Source: Tenggerimyces flavus
GTDB taxonomy: Bacteria; Actinomycetota; Actinomycetes; Propionibacteriales; Actinopolymorphaceae
Assembly (NCBI RefSeq): GCF_016907715.1
Contig: NZ_JAFBCM010000001.1
Coordinates: forward strand, 5,766,001-5,830,000
Length of the DNA: 64,000 nt
Direction of reading: 5' to 3'
The translations under genes were made by a program, and so were the position numbers. Position 1 is the stretch's first letter. The number at the start of each line of letters is the position of its first letter. Shown here piece by piece: positions 51,589 through 59,657 of the stretch. The notes beneath the pieces are model-generated. The model was not told the origin of the DNA, ran no database searches, and saw only the letters and a program-made list of their open reading frames with translations.

Positions 51589-52014
51589 TGCCCGCCTCCT
51601 TCTTTCTCAACTCGTCAAGGGCTTTCAGTACGTCCCAGTAGGTGGCGATGATCCGCGGCGACTCGCGCGCGAGCGAGCCGTACGGCAGGCTGGTCAGAAC
51701 GCTCAGCTCGACGAGCTCCCGGACGTAGCTGGCGGCTGGGTAGGGTCCGGCGTCACGACCTCAAGGACAGGCCTGTCCTCAGCGAGCTCCACGCTGTCGA
51801 CCATGTCGAGGAAGTCCTCGAAGCTGCGGCCGCGTTCCTTCTTGGCCGCGCCGAGCGCGAGCCACACGCCGTAGTAGGTGTGCTCCCGGCGGGTGCACTC
51901 CTCCAGTGAGAGCTCGAACTTCCGCTCGATCTCTACCTCGAGCTTGGCGGTCAGCTGGACTGTCTCCTCGCGGCCGTCGGAGAACGTGACCTTCATCGGG
52001 GTCCGGCTGTTCAT
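51581..52014 (-). CDS. Tail assembly chaperone GT fusion made by -1 frameshift
   Basis: In the -1 frame relative to the chaperone at 51703-52014, an open extension begins after a stop upstream and reads SYVRELVELSVLTSLPYGSL, then ARESPRIIATYWDVLKALDE and on to a stop at 51581-51583. It has no ATG/GTG start of its own. This is the standard G/GT arrangement of siphoviruses: same position, -1 direction, ~55-residue extension. The shift must occur between about 51760 and 51715; CCCTACCC near 51735-51750 is a possible slip region but no classical heptamer was found. Confidence 0.72.
51703..52014 (-). CDS. Tail assembly chaperone (G protein equivalent)
   Basis: A 103-residue acidic protein (MKVTFSDGREETVQLTAKLE; EDFLDMVDSVELAED) ending TSGSSSS. 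Placed between the gp10-like and tape measure genes, as for phage lambda G. ATG 52014 overlaps the previous stop as ATGA; the longer frame to 52146 is not used. It binds the tape measure during tail assembly and is also the N-terminal part of the frameshift product. Confidence 0.85.
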   Translation of the reverse strand: MNSRTPMKVTFSDGREETVQLTAKLEVEIERKFELSLEECTRREHTYYGVWLALGAAKKERGRSFEDFLDMVDSVELAEDRPVLEVVTPDPTQPPATSGSSSS

Positions 52015-52466
52015 GCTGCTGCCCTCGCGATCTTCCGGGAGATCTGACGCATCGCCTTGACGAGTTCGCGCCGCACCTTCGGGGCGCCCTTCTCCATCGG
52101 CCGGGTGAACCACTTCGACTTCACTCGCTGCAGCACCCACAGCCACATGCGCCCGAACACCGGGTGCCGCAGGCTGCCCTTGTCCATGGCGCGGATGTCG
52201 ACGCCGCCCTTGGCGACGATCGTGATCGACGCGTTCTGGCCGCCGCGGCGCTTCGTGGTGAACTTAGACCCGGCCACCTTGCCGGCCAGCCCGCCGCGGC
52301 GCGGCAGGGTCACGAGCGCGGACGCCTTCGCGTCCCTCTTCAGGGGAGCCGTGACGCTGTTGAGTGCGCGGTACCCCTCGCGCTGGATCTCCTTCGGCGC
52401 GGTACGCAACGCCTTCGAGAACTGCTCGAGCTGCTTCGCGCCCTTGATGGTGATACGCGCGACCAT
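52011..52466 (-). CDS. HK97 gp10-like head-tail/tail completion protein
   Basis: A 151-residue basic protein of the HK97-gp10 family (ITIKGAKQLEQFSKALRTAP; YRALNSVTAPLKRDAKASAL; LRHPVFGRMWLWVLQRVKSK). The family acts at the head-tail joint or tail terminus. ATG 52466 shares one base with the previous stop (TGATG); the long frame to 53456 is a shadow. Its position after the tail tube genes is slightly unusual, as it is often before them. Confidence 0.82.
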   Translation of the reverse strand: MVARITIKGAKQLEQFSKALRTAPKEIQREGYRALNSVTAPLKRDAKASALVTLPRRGGLAGKVAGSKFTTKRRGGQNASITIVAKGGVDIRAMDKGSLRHPVFGRMWLWVLQRVKSKWFTRPMEKGAPKVRRELVKAMRQISRKIARAAA

Positions 52467-52870
52467 CAGGACGTCGCGCGCGTGACGACGCCGCTCGTCG
52501 GCAGCGTCAGCGACTTCATCGCCATCTCGTTGAGCGAACCGCCGACGTTGTGCTGCTGGATGAAGACGGAACCGGTGTAGTTCGGGTTCGTCGTCGACAC
52601 CACACCCGCGTCGGGCCGGACGATGAACGTAACCACGGTGCCGAAGATCGGCCACAGCGTGGCGTCGATGCTCGACAGCGCGAAGTCGTCGAGGAACTCG
52701 ATCGTCAGCGTGCCCGCCTTCAGGCCACTGGTGACCTCGTTCCAGTTGTCGCCCATCGCCGTGGAGTCGAGCGCCGTCGCCTCGACCGCGAGCGCGGCTT
52801 GGCGAACATGGTCGGACAGGTTGACCGAGTTGAGCGTGAGATGCTCGTTGAGCAGTGACAAGACAGCCAT
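52466..52870 (-). CDS. Phage tail tube-like protein (short form)
   Basis: A 134-residue beta-rich protein (NLSDHVRQAALAVEATALDS; TAMGDNWNEVTSGLKAGTLT; FALSSIDATLWPIFGT; NPNYTGSVFIQ) of the tail-tube fold common in actinophages. Its core aligns by eye with the 242-residue protein encoded upstream, so the phage has two tube-like proteins. It may be the main tube protein or a tube cap. Confidence 0.8.
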   Translation of the reverse strand: MAVLSLLNEHLTLNSVNLSDHVRQAALAVEATALDSTAMGDNWNEVTSGLKAGTLTIEFLDDFALSSIDATLWPIFGTVVTFIVRPDAGVVSTTNPNYTGSVFIQQHNVGGSLNEMAMKSLTLPTSGVVTRATS

Positions 52871-52885
52871 GACGGCGGACCTTTC

Positions 52886-53614
52886 TTACTGGATTCCGAT
52901 GGCGCCGGCAACGGTGAACGAGCCGGTGATCGCGGAGACGTTGAGCCGCCACCACGTGTCCGTGATGCCGGTGGAGTCGACGCGCACGAGCCATGACGCG
53001 CCGCGGGCGGTGATCGCGGGGAACGTGGCGACGGTGGTCGGCGTCGGGAAGTTGGACGCGGTGTCCGACTGGACTTGGATCGTCACCGTCGTACCGGCCA
53101 AGAACGTGTGCACCGTCGCGTACAGGAACTTTCCCGCCGCGCCGGCACCGAGGTTCAGCGCCGACCCGACCTGCCCGGCCGCCGACACAACCCCGCGCGC
53201 CTTCGCCAGCTGGCCGCGGATCACGCCCTGCCCGCTGGTTCCCTGCGATGCGAGCGTGAACGGGGCGAGCTCGCCGAGCTGGCCGAGCAGCTGGTAGTTG
53301 AACTTGCCGCCCTGCGCGAAGTACGCGACCTGAGCCTCGGTCTCCACCGGGCCCAGCGTGAACACCTGCCCGGTCGAACCAAGCCCGTTGAAGATCTCCG
53401 GGTCGACGGCGTCGGATGTGTCGGACTGCCAGAAGCCCTTCAGTGCGAGCGTCCACGACTTCAGGCCGCCGTGCAGCTCAGTCCAGCCGGCAGAACCGAA
53501 CGTCGTCTTGTCCAACGGTGCGGTCTCGGTCGCGAGCTGCCCGCTGTTCGAGTCCGTCGTGAAGTCGTGGCCATGGACGTGGATGAAGCAGTCCAGCAGC
53601 GCGATGACGCCCAT
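52886..53614 (-). CDS. Major tail tube-like protein (long form)
   Basis: A 242-residue protein. Residues ~1-130 are a tail-tube fold (DFTTDSNSGQLATETAPLDK; LHGGLKSWTLALKGFWQ; TGQVFTLGPVETEAQVAYFA). Residues ~150-242 form a beta-sandwich add-on (TVHTFLAGTTVTIQVQSD; TWWRLNVSAITGSFTVAGAI), possibly an Ig-like or surface domain. ATG 53614 shares a base with the previous stop. Upstream frame to 53905 not used. Confidence 0.82.
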   Translation of the reverse strand: MGVIALLDCFIHVHGHDFTTDSNSGQLATETAPLDKTTFGSAGWTELHGGLKSWTLALKGFWQSDTSDAVDPEIFNGLGSTGQVFTLGPVETEAQVAYFAQGGKFNYQLLGQLGELAPFTLASQGTSGQGVIRGQLAKARGVVSAAGQVGSALNLGAGAAGKFLYATVHTFLAGTTVTIQVQSDTASNFPTPTTVATFPAITARGASWLVRVDSTGITDTWWRLNVSAITGSFTVAGAIGIQ

Positions 53615-53793
53615 CAGTCGCCCTTCGGTGCCTTGGCTGCCGCCTGCTCGGCCGGCTTGATCAGGCCTGCCTGCAGCAGCGCGTCGATGTTCGCGCCCGC
53701 TACCTCCAACGCCGCATGCTCGACGACGCCGCCGGGCGCCACCTCGAGCACGGGGAACGCGCCGCACACCTCGTACCGCATGTTCGCGACCAT
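53614..53793 (-). CDS. Small phage protein before the tail tube gene
   Basis: A 59-residue protein (MRYEVCGAFPVLEVAPGGVV; NIDALLQAGLIKPAEQAA) with AAAGGGAG seven bases before ATG 53793. Similar small proteins with a PGG...LLxxGxI pattern are found in tail regions of actinophages; role unknown. Confidence 0.75.
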   Translation of the reverse strand: MVANMRYEVCGAFPVLEVAPGGVVEHAALEVAGANIDALLQAGLIKPAEQAAAKAPKGD

Positions 53794-53795
53794 GA

Positions 53796-54215
53796 TCAGA
53801 CTCCCTTTGCCACAGTTCGTAGATCGAAGACGCCGCCGTAGTAGCCGATCTGTCCGACCTCCTCCAGACCCAGCGGACGGAAGGACAACACCCAGCACTC
53901 GTCAACGACGCCGCCGAGGGTGCGATCCGCCTCGATCGCCGCAGGGATGGACGATGCGCCGGTCACGTTGGCGTACGAGGCGAGCTTCAGCTGGCCCCGC
54001 TTGTCGAGGACGGCAGAGACGAGGACCGTGATCGTCGGTTCAAGGGTGAAGACGCCGCGACCGAACGTCGTCCGGTACTCGGGGATCGCCGGTACGCCGA
54101 CGATGGCGTGCGGCGGGTTGATCTGGTCGGGCGTGTACTCGGTCGTCCGCAGACCGGTGATCGTCGCGAGCCGGCTCTCGATGGCGACCATGACCTGCTC
54201 AATCGTGGGAGCCAC
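53796..54215 (-). CDS. Tail completion/terminator-like protein
   Basis: A 139-residue alpha/beta protein (APTIEQVMVAIESRLATITG; NPPHAIVGVPAIPEYRTTFG; TVLVSAVLDKRGQLKLASYA) with the pattern of phage tail terminator/minor tail U-like proteins. GTG 54215 follows the connector stop after one base. Position between connector and tail tube supports the call. Confidence 0.75.
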   Translation of the reverse strand: MAPTIEQVMVAIESRLATITGLRTTEYTPDQINPPHAIVGVPAIPEYRTTFGRGVFTLEPTITVLVSAVLDKRGQLKLASYANVTGASSIPAAIEADRTLGGVVDECWVLSFRPLGLEEVGQIGYYGGVFDLRTVAKGV

Positions 54216-54216
54216 G

Positions 54217-54822
54217 TCAGGCCACCAGCGGAGCGTTGCGCCGGTACGGGATCAGCTTCTCCGCGGCGGCCGGATTCTGCCGAACCCGCACGACACCCCA
54301 GTCGCCATAGCCCGCAACACCGAACGGGGTGTCCTTCAGCTTGAACACATCCACCGCGAGGATCAGGCAGGCTTCCTTCACCGCCGCCGGTACCGCGTTC
54401 CAGCCCCACTGTGCCGTCACCTGAAGCGTTGCCCGCGCGGCGCACGTGAATGCCTGGGAATCGACAGCCCGGATGATCCAGTACGGCCAGCCTTCCTCGC
54501 CGTGCCGCATCTGGTTCAACGGCTCGAGCTGGTAGTCCGCCGCTGCCCACGTGGTACCGAAGGTTCCGTCGTCGCCCGTCGCGATGACGAGTCCCGTCGT
54601 GGTGTGGAAGTCGTGGACGAACGCCAGCCCGGCGCGGGTAGGCCGGAATACCCGCGCCGTAGCCGACGTGGTCTTGTTGAACTGGCGGCGACAGAACGCG
54701 TCGATACCACGCGACGCCGTCGCGAGCGCGTTGTTCAGCGCCGCATCGTCGTCGGTGTCAGCGATCCCACCGAGCCGAGTCTTCAGCTCGGCCAGGATCG
54801 CGTACGGGTCGCCGATCGCCAT
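54217..54822 (-). CDS. Head-tail connector protein (gp6-like)
   Basis: A 201-residue helical protein (YAILAELKTRLGGIADTDDD; ASRGIDAFCRRQFNKTT; AVKEACLILAVDVFKLKDTP) of the HK97 gp6-like DNA-packaging/adaptor family that joins portal and tail. Last start ATG 54822. Sits three to four bases after the preceding gene. Confidence 0.85.
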   Translation of the reverse strand: MAIGDPYAILAELKTRLGGIADTDDDAALNNALATASRGIDAFCRRQFNKTTSATARVFRPTRAGLAFVHDFHTTTGLVIATGDDGTFGTTWAAADYQLEPLNQMRHGEEGWPYWIIRAVDSQAFTCAARATLQVTAQWGWNAVPAAVKEACLILAVDVFKLKDTPFGVAGYGDWGVVRVRQNPAAAEKLIPYRRNAPLVA

Positions 54823-54825
54823 CGT

Positions 54826-55227
54826 CTATCCGGTGTAGCCGTAGACGCCGGCCGAGAAGTTGTCGCCAACCTGCAGGTTCTCGGTGATGGTGCGCACCCG
54901 GAACCCGGTCGGCAGCAGCAGCCGCGGCAGCCTAGTGACGACCTCTAGTCCCGTCTCGGTTGCATTGTCGACGTCGCGCGCGAACGTGTAGTTGTACGTG
55001 AGCGAAGCGATCTGCGTCGACAGCACCGCGAACCTCGCGAGGATGTTTGTGCCGTCGTCGAACACTAGGTGCACACGCCGGGTCGCCGCGGTAGCCGACG
55101 TGACGAGAGCGAAGCGGAGAGTCTGCAACTCCCACACCTGCCCAGCCGGCACGGTGAACACCGTCATCTCGACACCGGCCGCCGGGTCCACCGTGCCGGC
55201 GACCGTGACGGATCCACTGAACGGCAT
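54826..55227 (-). CDS. Phage beta-rich structural protein, unknown role
   Basis: A 133-residue Val/Thr-rich beta protein (GVEMTVFTVPAGQVWELQTL; RFALVTSATAATRRVHLVFD) of jelly-roll look, similar to proteins decorating heads or fibres. ATG 55227 is next to the stop of the preceding small gene. The longer frame to 55413 is a shadow. It may be a head decoration protein. Confidence 0.7.
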   Translation of the reverse strand: MPFSGSVTVAGTVDPAAGVEMTVFTVPAGQVWELQTLRFALVTSATAATRRVHLVFDDGTNILARFAVLSTQIASLTYNYTFARDVDNATETGLEVVTRLPRLLLPTGFRVRTITENLQVGDNFSAGVYGYTG

Positions 55228-55229
55228 GA

Positions 55230-55433
55230 CTACTTGTCCTCGCTCTTCGCGGCTTGCTTGTTCGCGGCTGGGCGGCGGGACTTTGGCGCGTCGTCGACGA
55301 GTAGGCCGAGCTCGCGGGCACGGTCGTCGCCCATCTCCGTCCCGGCAGGGAACTCCAGGAACGCGGCGTCGGGGTGACCGTGTGGAACGAGGCGACCGTC
55401 GACCGTCTTCCACACGTGCTCGGTGATCTTCAT
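55230..55433 (-). CDS. Small phage protein
   Basis: A 67-residue protein (KITEHVWKTVDGRLVPHGHP; PDAAFLEFPAGTEMGDDRA) with a basic tail. Overlaps the upstream stop as ATGA. Proteins with a VPHGxPxAAxL start are frequent between capsid and connector genes in actinophages; role unknown. Confidence 0.75.
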   Translation of the reverse strand: MKITEHVWKTVDGRLVPHGHPDAAFLEFPAGTEMGDDRARELGLLVDDAPKSRRPAANKQAAKSEDK

Positions 55434-55639
55434 GTGTCGATCCGCGTCCAGACAGCGGTCCGCCGCTCGTACACGAACCCGGTAAGGACGTTCTCGGCGA
55501 GCGTCAGGTCCGGGGGCGTCCCTTCGAACCCGATGTTCGTGTCCGTCGGGACACCTTCTGCACGGTAGACACGGTTCTTGACGAGGGCCTGTCCTGGGTT
55601 GTTCCCACCGATGACCTTGCCGCCAGTGATGACAGTCAT
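55430..55639 (-). CDS. Small phage protein after the capsid gene
   Basis: A 69-residue beta-rich protein (VITGGKVIGGNNPGQALVKN; NIGFEGTPPDLTLAENVLTG). GAAGGGAGCAG lies just before ATG 55639. It begins right after the capsid terminator, so it depends on read-through or its own promoter. Possibly a decoration protein. Confidence 0.7.
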   Translation of the reverse strand: MTVITGGKVIGGNNPGQALVKNRVYRAEGVPTDTNIGFEGTPPDLTLAENVLTGFVYERRTAVWTRIDT

Positions 55640-55657
55640 TACTGCTCCCTTCGAGCA

Positions 55658-55691
55658 AAGCAGGGGCCACGTAGTGACGCGGCCCCTGCTT
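55658..55691 (-). terminator. Hairpin just downstream of the capsid gene
   Basis: An exact 11-base stem (55658-55668 with 55681-55691, AAGCAGGGGCC arm) with a 12-base loop begins eight bases after the capsid stop on the minus strand. No long T tract, so it is probably a partial terminator that lets more capsid than tail mRNA be made, or an mRNA-stabilising hairpin. Confidence 0.7.
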
Positions 55692-55698
55692 GTACGAC

Positions 55699-56955
55699 CT
55701 AGATGCCAGTGACCGTGCAGAACGCGGCCGGCCGGTACACGGGCAGCGCGACCCGCATGTCGGCGCGCATCGCCTGCTTGCCCTCGATGAAGAACGAGCC
55801 GTGGCTGTTCGACACCTGCACGTCGATGCCGCGACGGACGGCGAGCTCGATGAAGTTCGCGAAGTCGCCGACGAGGCCGGTGTTCTCCGTGATCGCGTCG
55901 GACTCGACCACGTTCAGGCCCCAGATCCGCAAAGGGCCAGCGTCCGAAGGGTTGCCCCAGATGTAGATGCCGTCAGCGGTGCGCAGCAGCCGGATGTCCT
56001 GCCAGTCGTTCGGGTGCATGACGACCGCGTTCGGCAACGCGCGCCCGGTCACCCGGACCTTGACGATCCCCTTGTACACCGCGTCAGGCGTCGTGTCGGT
56101 GCCCTTCGCCTGGGTCTGGATGCCCGCGACGTTCAGGACGCCGGTCAGCTGCGGCGCGACGCCGCTGCCAACAAGGATCTGCGAGTCGAGCCGCTGCCGG
56201 ATCATGAACGGCAAACGGTTGTCGACGTAGCCGCGGGCCTGCGGCACGTCCTCGAGCTGCTCGTCGGTGACAGGCAGGAACACTGCGATCTTCCGAACGA
56301 TGGACGAACGCTCGGTCAACGCGAGCGCGGCCTCCGGGTAGGTGCCCGCCGCGGCCGTCGTCGACTCCGCCACCTCCGCCGCGGCGTTGGTGAAGGTCGT
56401 CTCCTCCATGTACTGCACAGCAGCCTGAGAAGTGGTCGTCTGCGGGACCAGGTCGGTGATCTGGATCGGGCGAGTCGCGAAATCCACGACGCGACCGGTG
56501 CGGATCTCCTCCGGGTCCCAACCGATCGTCGCGCCGTAGAGGCCGGTCTGGAACAGCGTCTTCAGCTCGATGTCCAGAGTCGCCTCGGGACCGTTCGCGC
56601 CGGACTTGTCCTTGAACGCCTTCGACTCCACGAACAGCTGGCCGAGCGACTTCGTCTGACGCTGGCCGTTCGGCCGCGAGCCTGGCTCGCTGCCGGACTC
56701 GCTGCGGGTGTCGGGCGCGGTGCGCGCACGCTCCGCGGCCTTCTGTACCGCCTGCAGGTCGGCGACCTCCGACGCAATGTCGGCCATCTCGTCGTTCAGC
56801 TTGCGGACGTGTGCGGAGATCTCGCGCGAGGTGCCCGTGACCGACTTCACCTTCGTGAAGTCCAGGTCCTCACCGGCCTCAGTGAAGATAGCGCCGAGCT
56901 CGTCTTGCTTGGCCTTGAGCTTGCCCTCGGCTTCCTTCAAAGCGGGAAACGTCAT
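55699..56955 (-). CDS. Major capsid protein, HK97 family
   Basis: A 418-residue capsid protein. Residues ~1-100 are a charged helical delta (scaffolding) domain (EISAHVRKLNDEMADIASEV), which the protease removes. The HK97 fold follows (KSLGQLFVESKAFKD; QYMEETTFTNAAAEVAESTT; IAVFLPVTDEQLEDVP; GSGVAPQLTGVLNVAG; ALPNAVVMHPNDWQDIRLLR; NFIELAVRRGIDVQVSNSHG). ATG 56955 overlaps the protease stop as ATGA. Confidence 0.95.
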   Translation of the reverse strand: MTFPALKEAEGKLKAKQDELGAIFTEAGEDLDFTKVKSVTGTSREISAHVRKLNDEMADIASEVADLQAVQKAAERARTAPDTRSESGSEPGSRPNGQRQTKSLGQLFVESKAFKDKSGANGPEATLDIELKTLFQTGLYGATIGWDPEEIRTGRVVDFATRPIQITDLVPQTTTSQAAVQYMEETTFTNAAAEVAESTTAAAGTYPEAALALTERSSIVRKIAVFLPVTDEQLEDVPQARGYVDNRLPFMIRQRLDSQILVGSGVAPQLTGVLNVAGIQTQAKGTDTTPDAVYKGIVKVRVTGRALPNAVVMHPNDWQDIRLLRTADGIYIWGNPSDAGPLRIWGLNVVESDAITENTGLVGDFANFIELAVRRGIDVQVSNSHGSFFIEGKQAMRADMRVALPVYRPAAFCTVTGI

Positions 56956-58034
56956 GATGCTCTCCTGAGCTGGGACTGGACGAACCGCACGTACTCACGC
57001 GCGAGTTCCTCATCGGGGGTGTCCAGCAGGGACTTCAAGCGCTGCAGTTCGTCGCCGAGCCATTCGAAGAGGTCAGCGGAACCTGCAGACAGAGGAGTCC
57101 TGCCCTTGGCGGAGCGGAGAGCTATGACTTCCGTCGCCCGATCAATGAACGCGGAGACGTCGGCTATGACCGAGATCCCCTCGTCGTTGAACTTCATGGT
57201 AGATGTCGGAGCGGCCAACAGCTCCGGAGGCTCGCTGTCGTTGTCGCGGAGGTGGCCGGCCAGGTGTTCGTACACCGCCTGCCGGTCCTCGGCCGGGATA
57301 CCGGCGCCCTTGACGCTGTTGAGCTGCGCGATACCGAGCAGGCAGGCCCGGACGTTGGCCGGACCGACCGCGTTCTCGTGGTGCGGGAACCGGTAGGACG
57401 CCTTCTGCTCCGGGTCACCGTCCACCCATGCGTACACGTGCCGCAGTCCGCCGACCGCGGCGCTCTCGTGGACTTCGACACCGTGCCACGCCTTCGCGGC
57501 GACCGGGGTCTCGTGCGGGCGGATGGCGCGCTTGTACGCCGACATGGTCGTCTCCTGCTGCCGTTGCTGGCCTTGGGCGGACTTCGCCGCCAGAGTTCGG
57601 GTGTTCACGCCGGCACCGATCAGCACCGGCGACACCTCGGTCACGTTGAGCTGCTTCAGGAACTGGACATCGGTGCCGCCGAACTTGCCCGGCGCGGCGT
57701 CGAGGATGTCGTAGCCGTACGACCACTCCTGTCGAGCGCCCACATTCTTGATCACGTTGAACGTGTTCCGGCCGTCGTCGGTGTCGAGGAAGAACTTGCC
57801 GTCGAGGATCGCCTCGGAATCGGTCTGCCGGATGATCCCCTTGCCGACTGGCAGCGCACCTTCCCAGACCTTGTGTCCGTACGCCGAGATCAGTACCTCT
57901 TGCCCGTCGGTGAACGCGCCGGGGATGGTGACGTCGCCGTCCTTGTCGACCACGTTAAACGTGGAGAAGACGGCCGTTACCTCACCCTTGCTGGCGTTCT
58001 TGATCTCGAACTGGCCAAGGTGCTTGATGCTCAT
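56952..58034 (-). CDS. HK97-family prohead protease with C-terminal extension
   Basis: A 360-residue protein. Residues ~1-165 are the U35-type prohead protease (GEVTAVFSTFNVVDKDGDVT; catalytic-type His in SAYGHKVW; Ser in EWSYGYDI; LNVTEVSPVLIGAG). Residues ~185-265 form a second domain (RACLLGIAQLNSVKGAGIPA, EDRQAVYEHLAGHLRDND) seen in other actinophage proteases. It is longer than the ~200-residue minimal enzyme. The C-terminal helix may be scaffold-like. It cuts the capsid delta domain. Confidence 0.92.
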   Translation of the reverse strand: MSIKHLGQFEIKNASKGEVTAVFSTFNVVDKDGDVTIPGAFTDGQEVLISAYGHKVWEGALPVGKGIIRQTDSEAILDGKFFLDTDDGRNTFNVIKNVGARQEWSYGYDILDAAPGKFGGTDVQFLKQLNVTEVSPVLIGAGVNTRTLAAKSAQGQQRQQETTMSAYKRAIRPHETPVAAKAWHGVEVHESAAVGGLRHVYAWVDGDPEQKASYRFPHHENAVGPANVRACLLGIAQLNSVKGAGIPAEDRQAVYEHLAGHLRDNDSEPPELLAAPTSTMKFNDEGISVIADVSAFIDRATEVIALRSAKGRTPLSAGSADLFEWLGDELQRLKSLLDTPDEELAREYVRFVQSQLRRAS

Positions 58035-59431
58035 GCGGTTTCCTCCTCGGCCGGCGGTTCGGCTGGGGTCGCGGGTGTCGCGGTTCCGGGTGGCTGCAGC
58101 TGGACAGAGAACAAGCCGGAATGCTTGAGGCGTGTCCAGTCGCCAGTGGTCACGGCTTCGACGACCGAGTCGGCCAGGTATCCGGCGTCGAGAAGGGTCC
58201 GGATCGATCGGGACTCCAAGCCCTGGATGTTGGCGGAGTCGGCGGCGTCCTCACGGAGGAACGCCACGCCGCGCAGATCCGGGACGAGCTGGGTAGCGGA
58301 CGACGGTGGAGTCAGAAGCGTCTGCAGGCTGGCCGCGGCCACGTCCCACAGGGGGCGCATCGTCTTGTCGGCCACGAGTCGGCGCGCGGCGCCGAAGTTG
58401 CCTTGGTTCAGGCTCGACCCCTGCAGGCCCTCGGTCATGCCGACGATCACGGGGTGCATGCCGAGCGCCATCGCGATGCGGGATTCGCCGGCACCCTGGG
58501 TCTGTTTGAAGTCCAGCTGCCGCAGATCCGCCGTCACTGTGGTGACGTCGGCGCCACCCATCAGGAACAGCGTCTTGTACGCGTTCGCCGCGCCCTGGTG
58601 CGAGGCGTTGAACTTCTCGACGAACTCGTCGAAGCCATCCTCGTCGATGTCCTTCATGCCGATGATCGTCGACAGCTGCGCGCCGTTGGAGAAGAACCGC
58701 TCCTTGTGCAGCGTCGAAGCCTTGTCGGCCTGGATCTCGCGCAGGATCGGCGTCAGTGGGGACATGCCGCGGAACCTCGCGGCCGGGTCCGGTGTCGGCG
58801 AGTAGTGACACACCTCGGTCGGCAGCAACGTCACCGGCTCAGGGCGGGACACGCTCGTGCTGCGCGGCCAGTACTCGTAGGCGATGATCTTCGCGTCCGG
58901 TGCCCACAGGTCGTCTGACGCCGTGCCGATGACGATCGTCACCCAGTCCGGCCGCAGATACACGATCCGTCGGCCCGGACCCGTTGCGGCGCGCCCCAGC
59001 CGGCCAGCGTCGTCAGCGGTGGTCGCGTAGTAGTTCCCAGCCAGACACGCCGTGACATCCATCCGGGACAGCAGTTCGCCCGTCGTCTGCCCGGGCGCCG
59101 GCTGCTGGATCAGCGCCAGCTCGGCATTCGTGAACAGGTCGCCGCCACGGCCGTTCGTGAACGTCTGCCACGCGAACTTGGTCTGACTGAAGATGGCCTG
59201 ACGCGCCGCGATCGTCGAGAACACGATGCCGCTGCCCTTGTAGGCAGCACCGATGTACGCCTCGAAGTCGTTCTCGATCTGCTCCTTATCGCCCGTCAGC
59301 GAGAACGCCTGCAGGAACGGGAGCCGCGCCGCATCCGTCTGCCAGAACGGCGGCTCAGACCACGCCTTACGTGTGGCCGTCCGGACCGACGGCCCACGTG
59401 CTGCCGCGATCTTGTCGAGCAGGCTGGCCAT
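58031..59431 (-). CDS. Portal protein, HK97 family
   Basis: A 466-residue portal (AAYKGSGIVFSTIAARQAIF; VTACLAGNYYATTADDAGRL; RGMSPLTPILREIQADKAST; FFSNGAQLSTIIGMKDIDED; MALGMHPVIVGMTEGLQGSS; NQGNFGAARRLVADKTMRPL). Twelve copies form the DNA entry channel at a capsid vertex. Its ATG 59431 overlaps the stop of the small membrane protein gene (TGATG), and its stop overlaps the protease start. Confidence 0.94.
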   Translation of the reverse strand: MASLLDKIAAARGPSVRTATRKAWSEPPFWQTDAARLPFLQAFSLTGDKEQIENDFEAYIGAAYKGSGIVFSTIAARQAIFSQTKFAWQTFTNGRGGDLFTNAELALIQQPAPGQTTGELLSRMDVTACLAGNYYATTADDAGRLGRAATGPGRRIVYLRPDWVTIVIGTASDDLWAPDAKIIAYEYWPRSTSVSRPEPVTLLPTEVCHYSPTPDPAARFRGMSPLTPILREIQADKASTLHKERFFSNGAQLSTIIGMKDIDEDGFDEFVEKFNASHQGAANAYKTLFLMGGADVTTVTADLRQLDFKQTQGAGESRIAMALGMHPVIVGMTEGLQGSSLNQGNFGAARRLVADKTMRPLWDVAAASLQTLLTPPSSATQLVPDLRGVAFLREDAADSANIQGLESRSIRTLLDAGYLADSVVEAVTTGDWTRLKHSGLFSVQLQPPGTATPATPAEPPAEEETA

Positions 59432-59646
59432 CAGCCGCTACCGACACCCTGCTCGCGGCGACGCCCCTCGAGGTAGCCGACCTTGATCGCCGTCCCACAC
59501 CACGCCAGCGCCAACACGAAGGCGCCGACCAGCCAGCCCAAACCGAACAACAGCGCTGCGAGCACCGTCAGCACGACACGGCCGACGTTGACCTGCTTGG
59601 CCTGCTCGGTGATCGCGTCGACAGGCACGCGGTCGAGGACGGTCAT
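59431..59646 (-). CDS. Small membrane protein between terminase and portal
   Basis: A 71-residue protein with one long hydrophobic region (VVLTVLAALLFGLGWLVGAF, VLALAWCGTAI) and a basic tail (EGRRREQG). AGGAG is four bases before ATG 59646. It overlaps the terminase 3' end region closely (ends of both within 16 bases). Common in actinophages at this place; function unknown. Confidence 0.78.
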   Translation of the reverse strand: MTVLDRVPVDAITEQAKQVNVGRVVLTVLAALLFGLGWLVGAFVLALAWCGTAIKVGYLEGRRREQGVGSG

Positions 59647-59657
59647 CGGTCTCCTGT

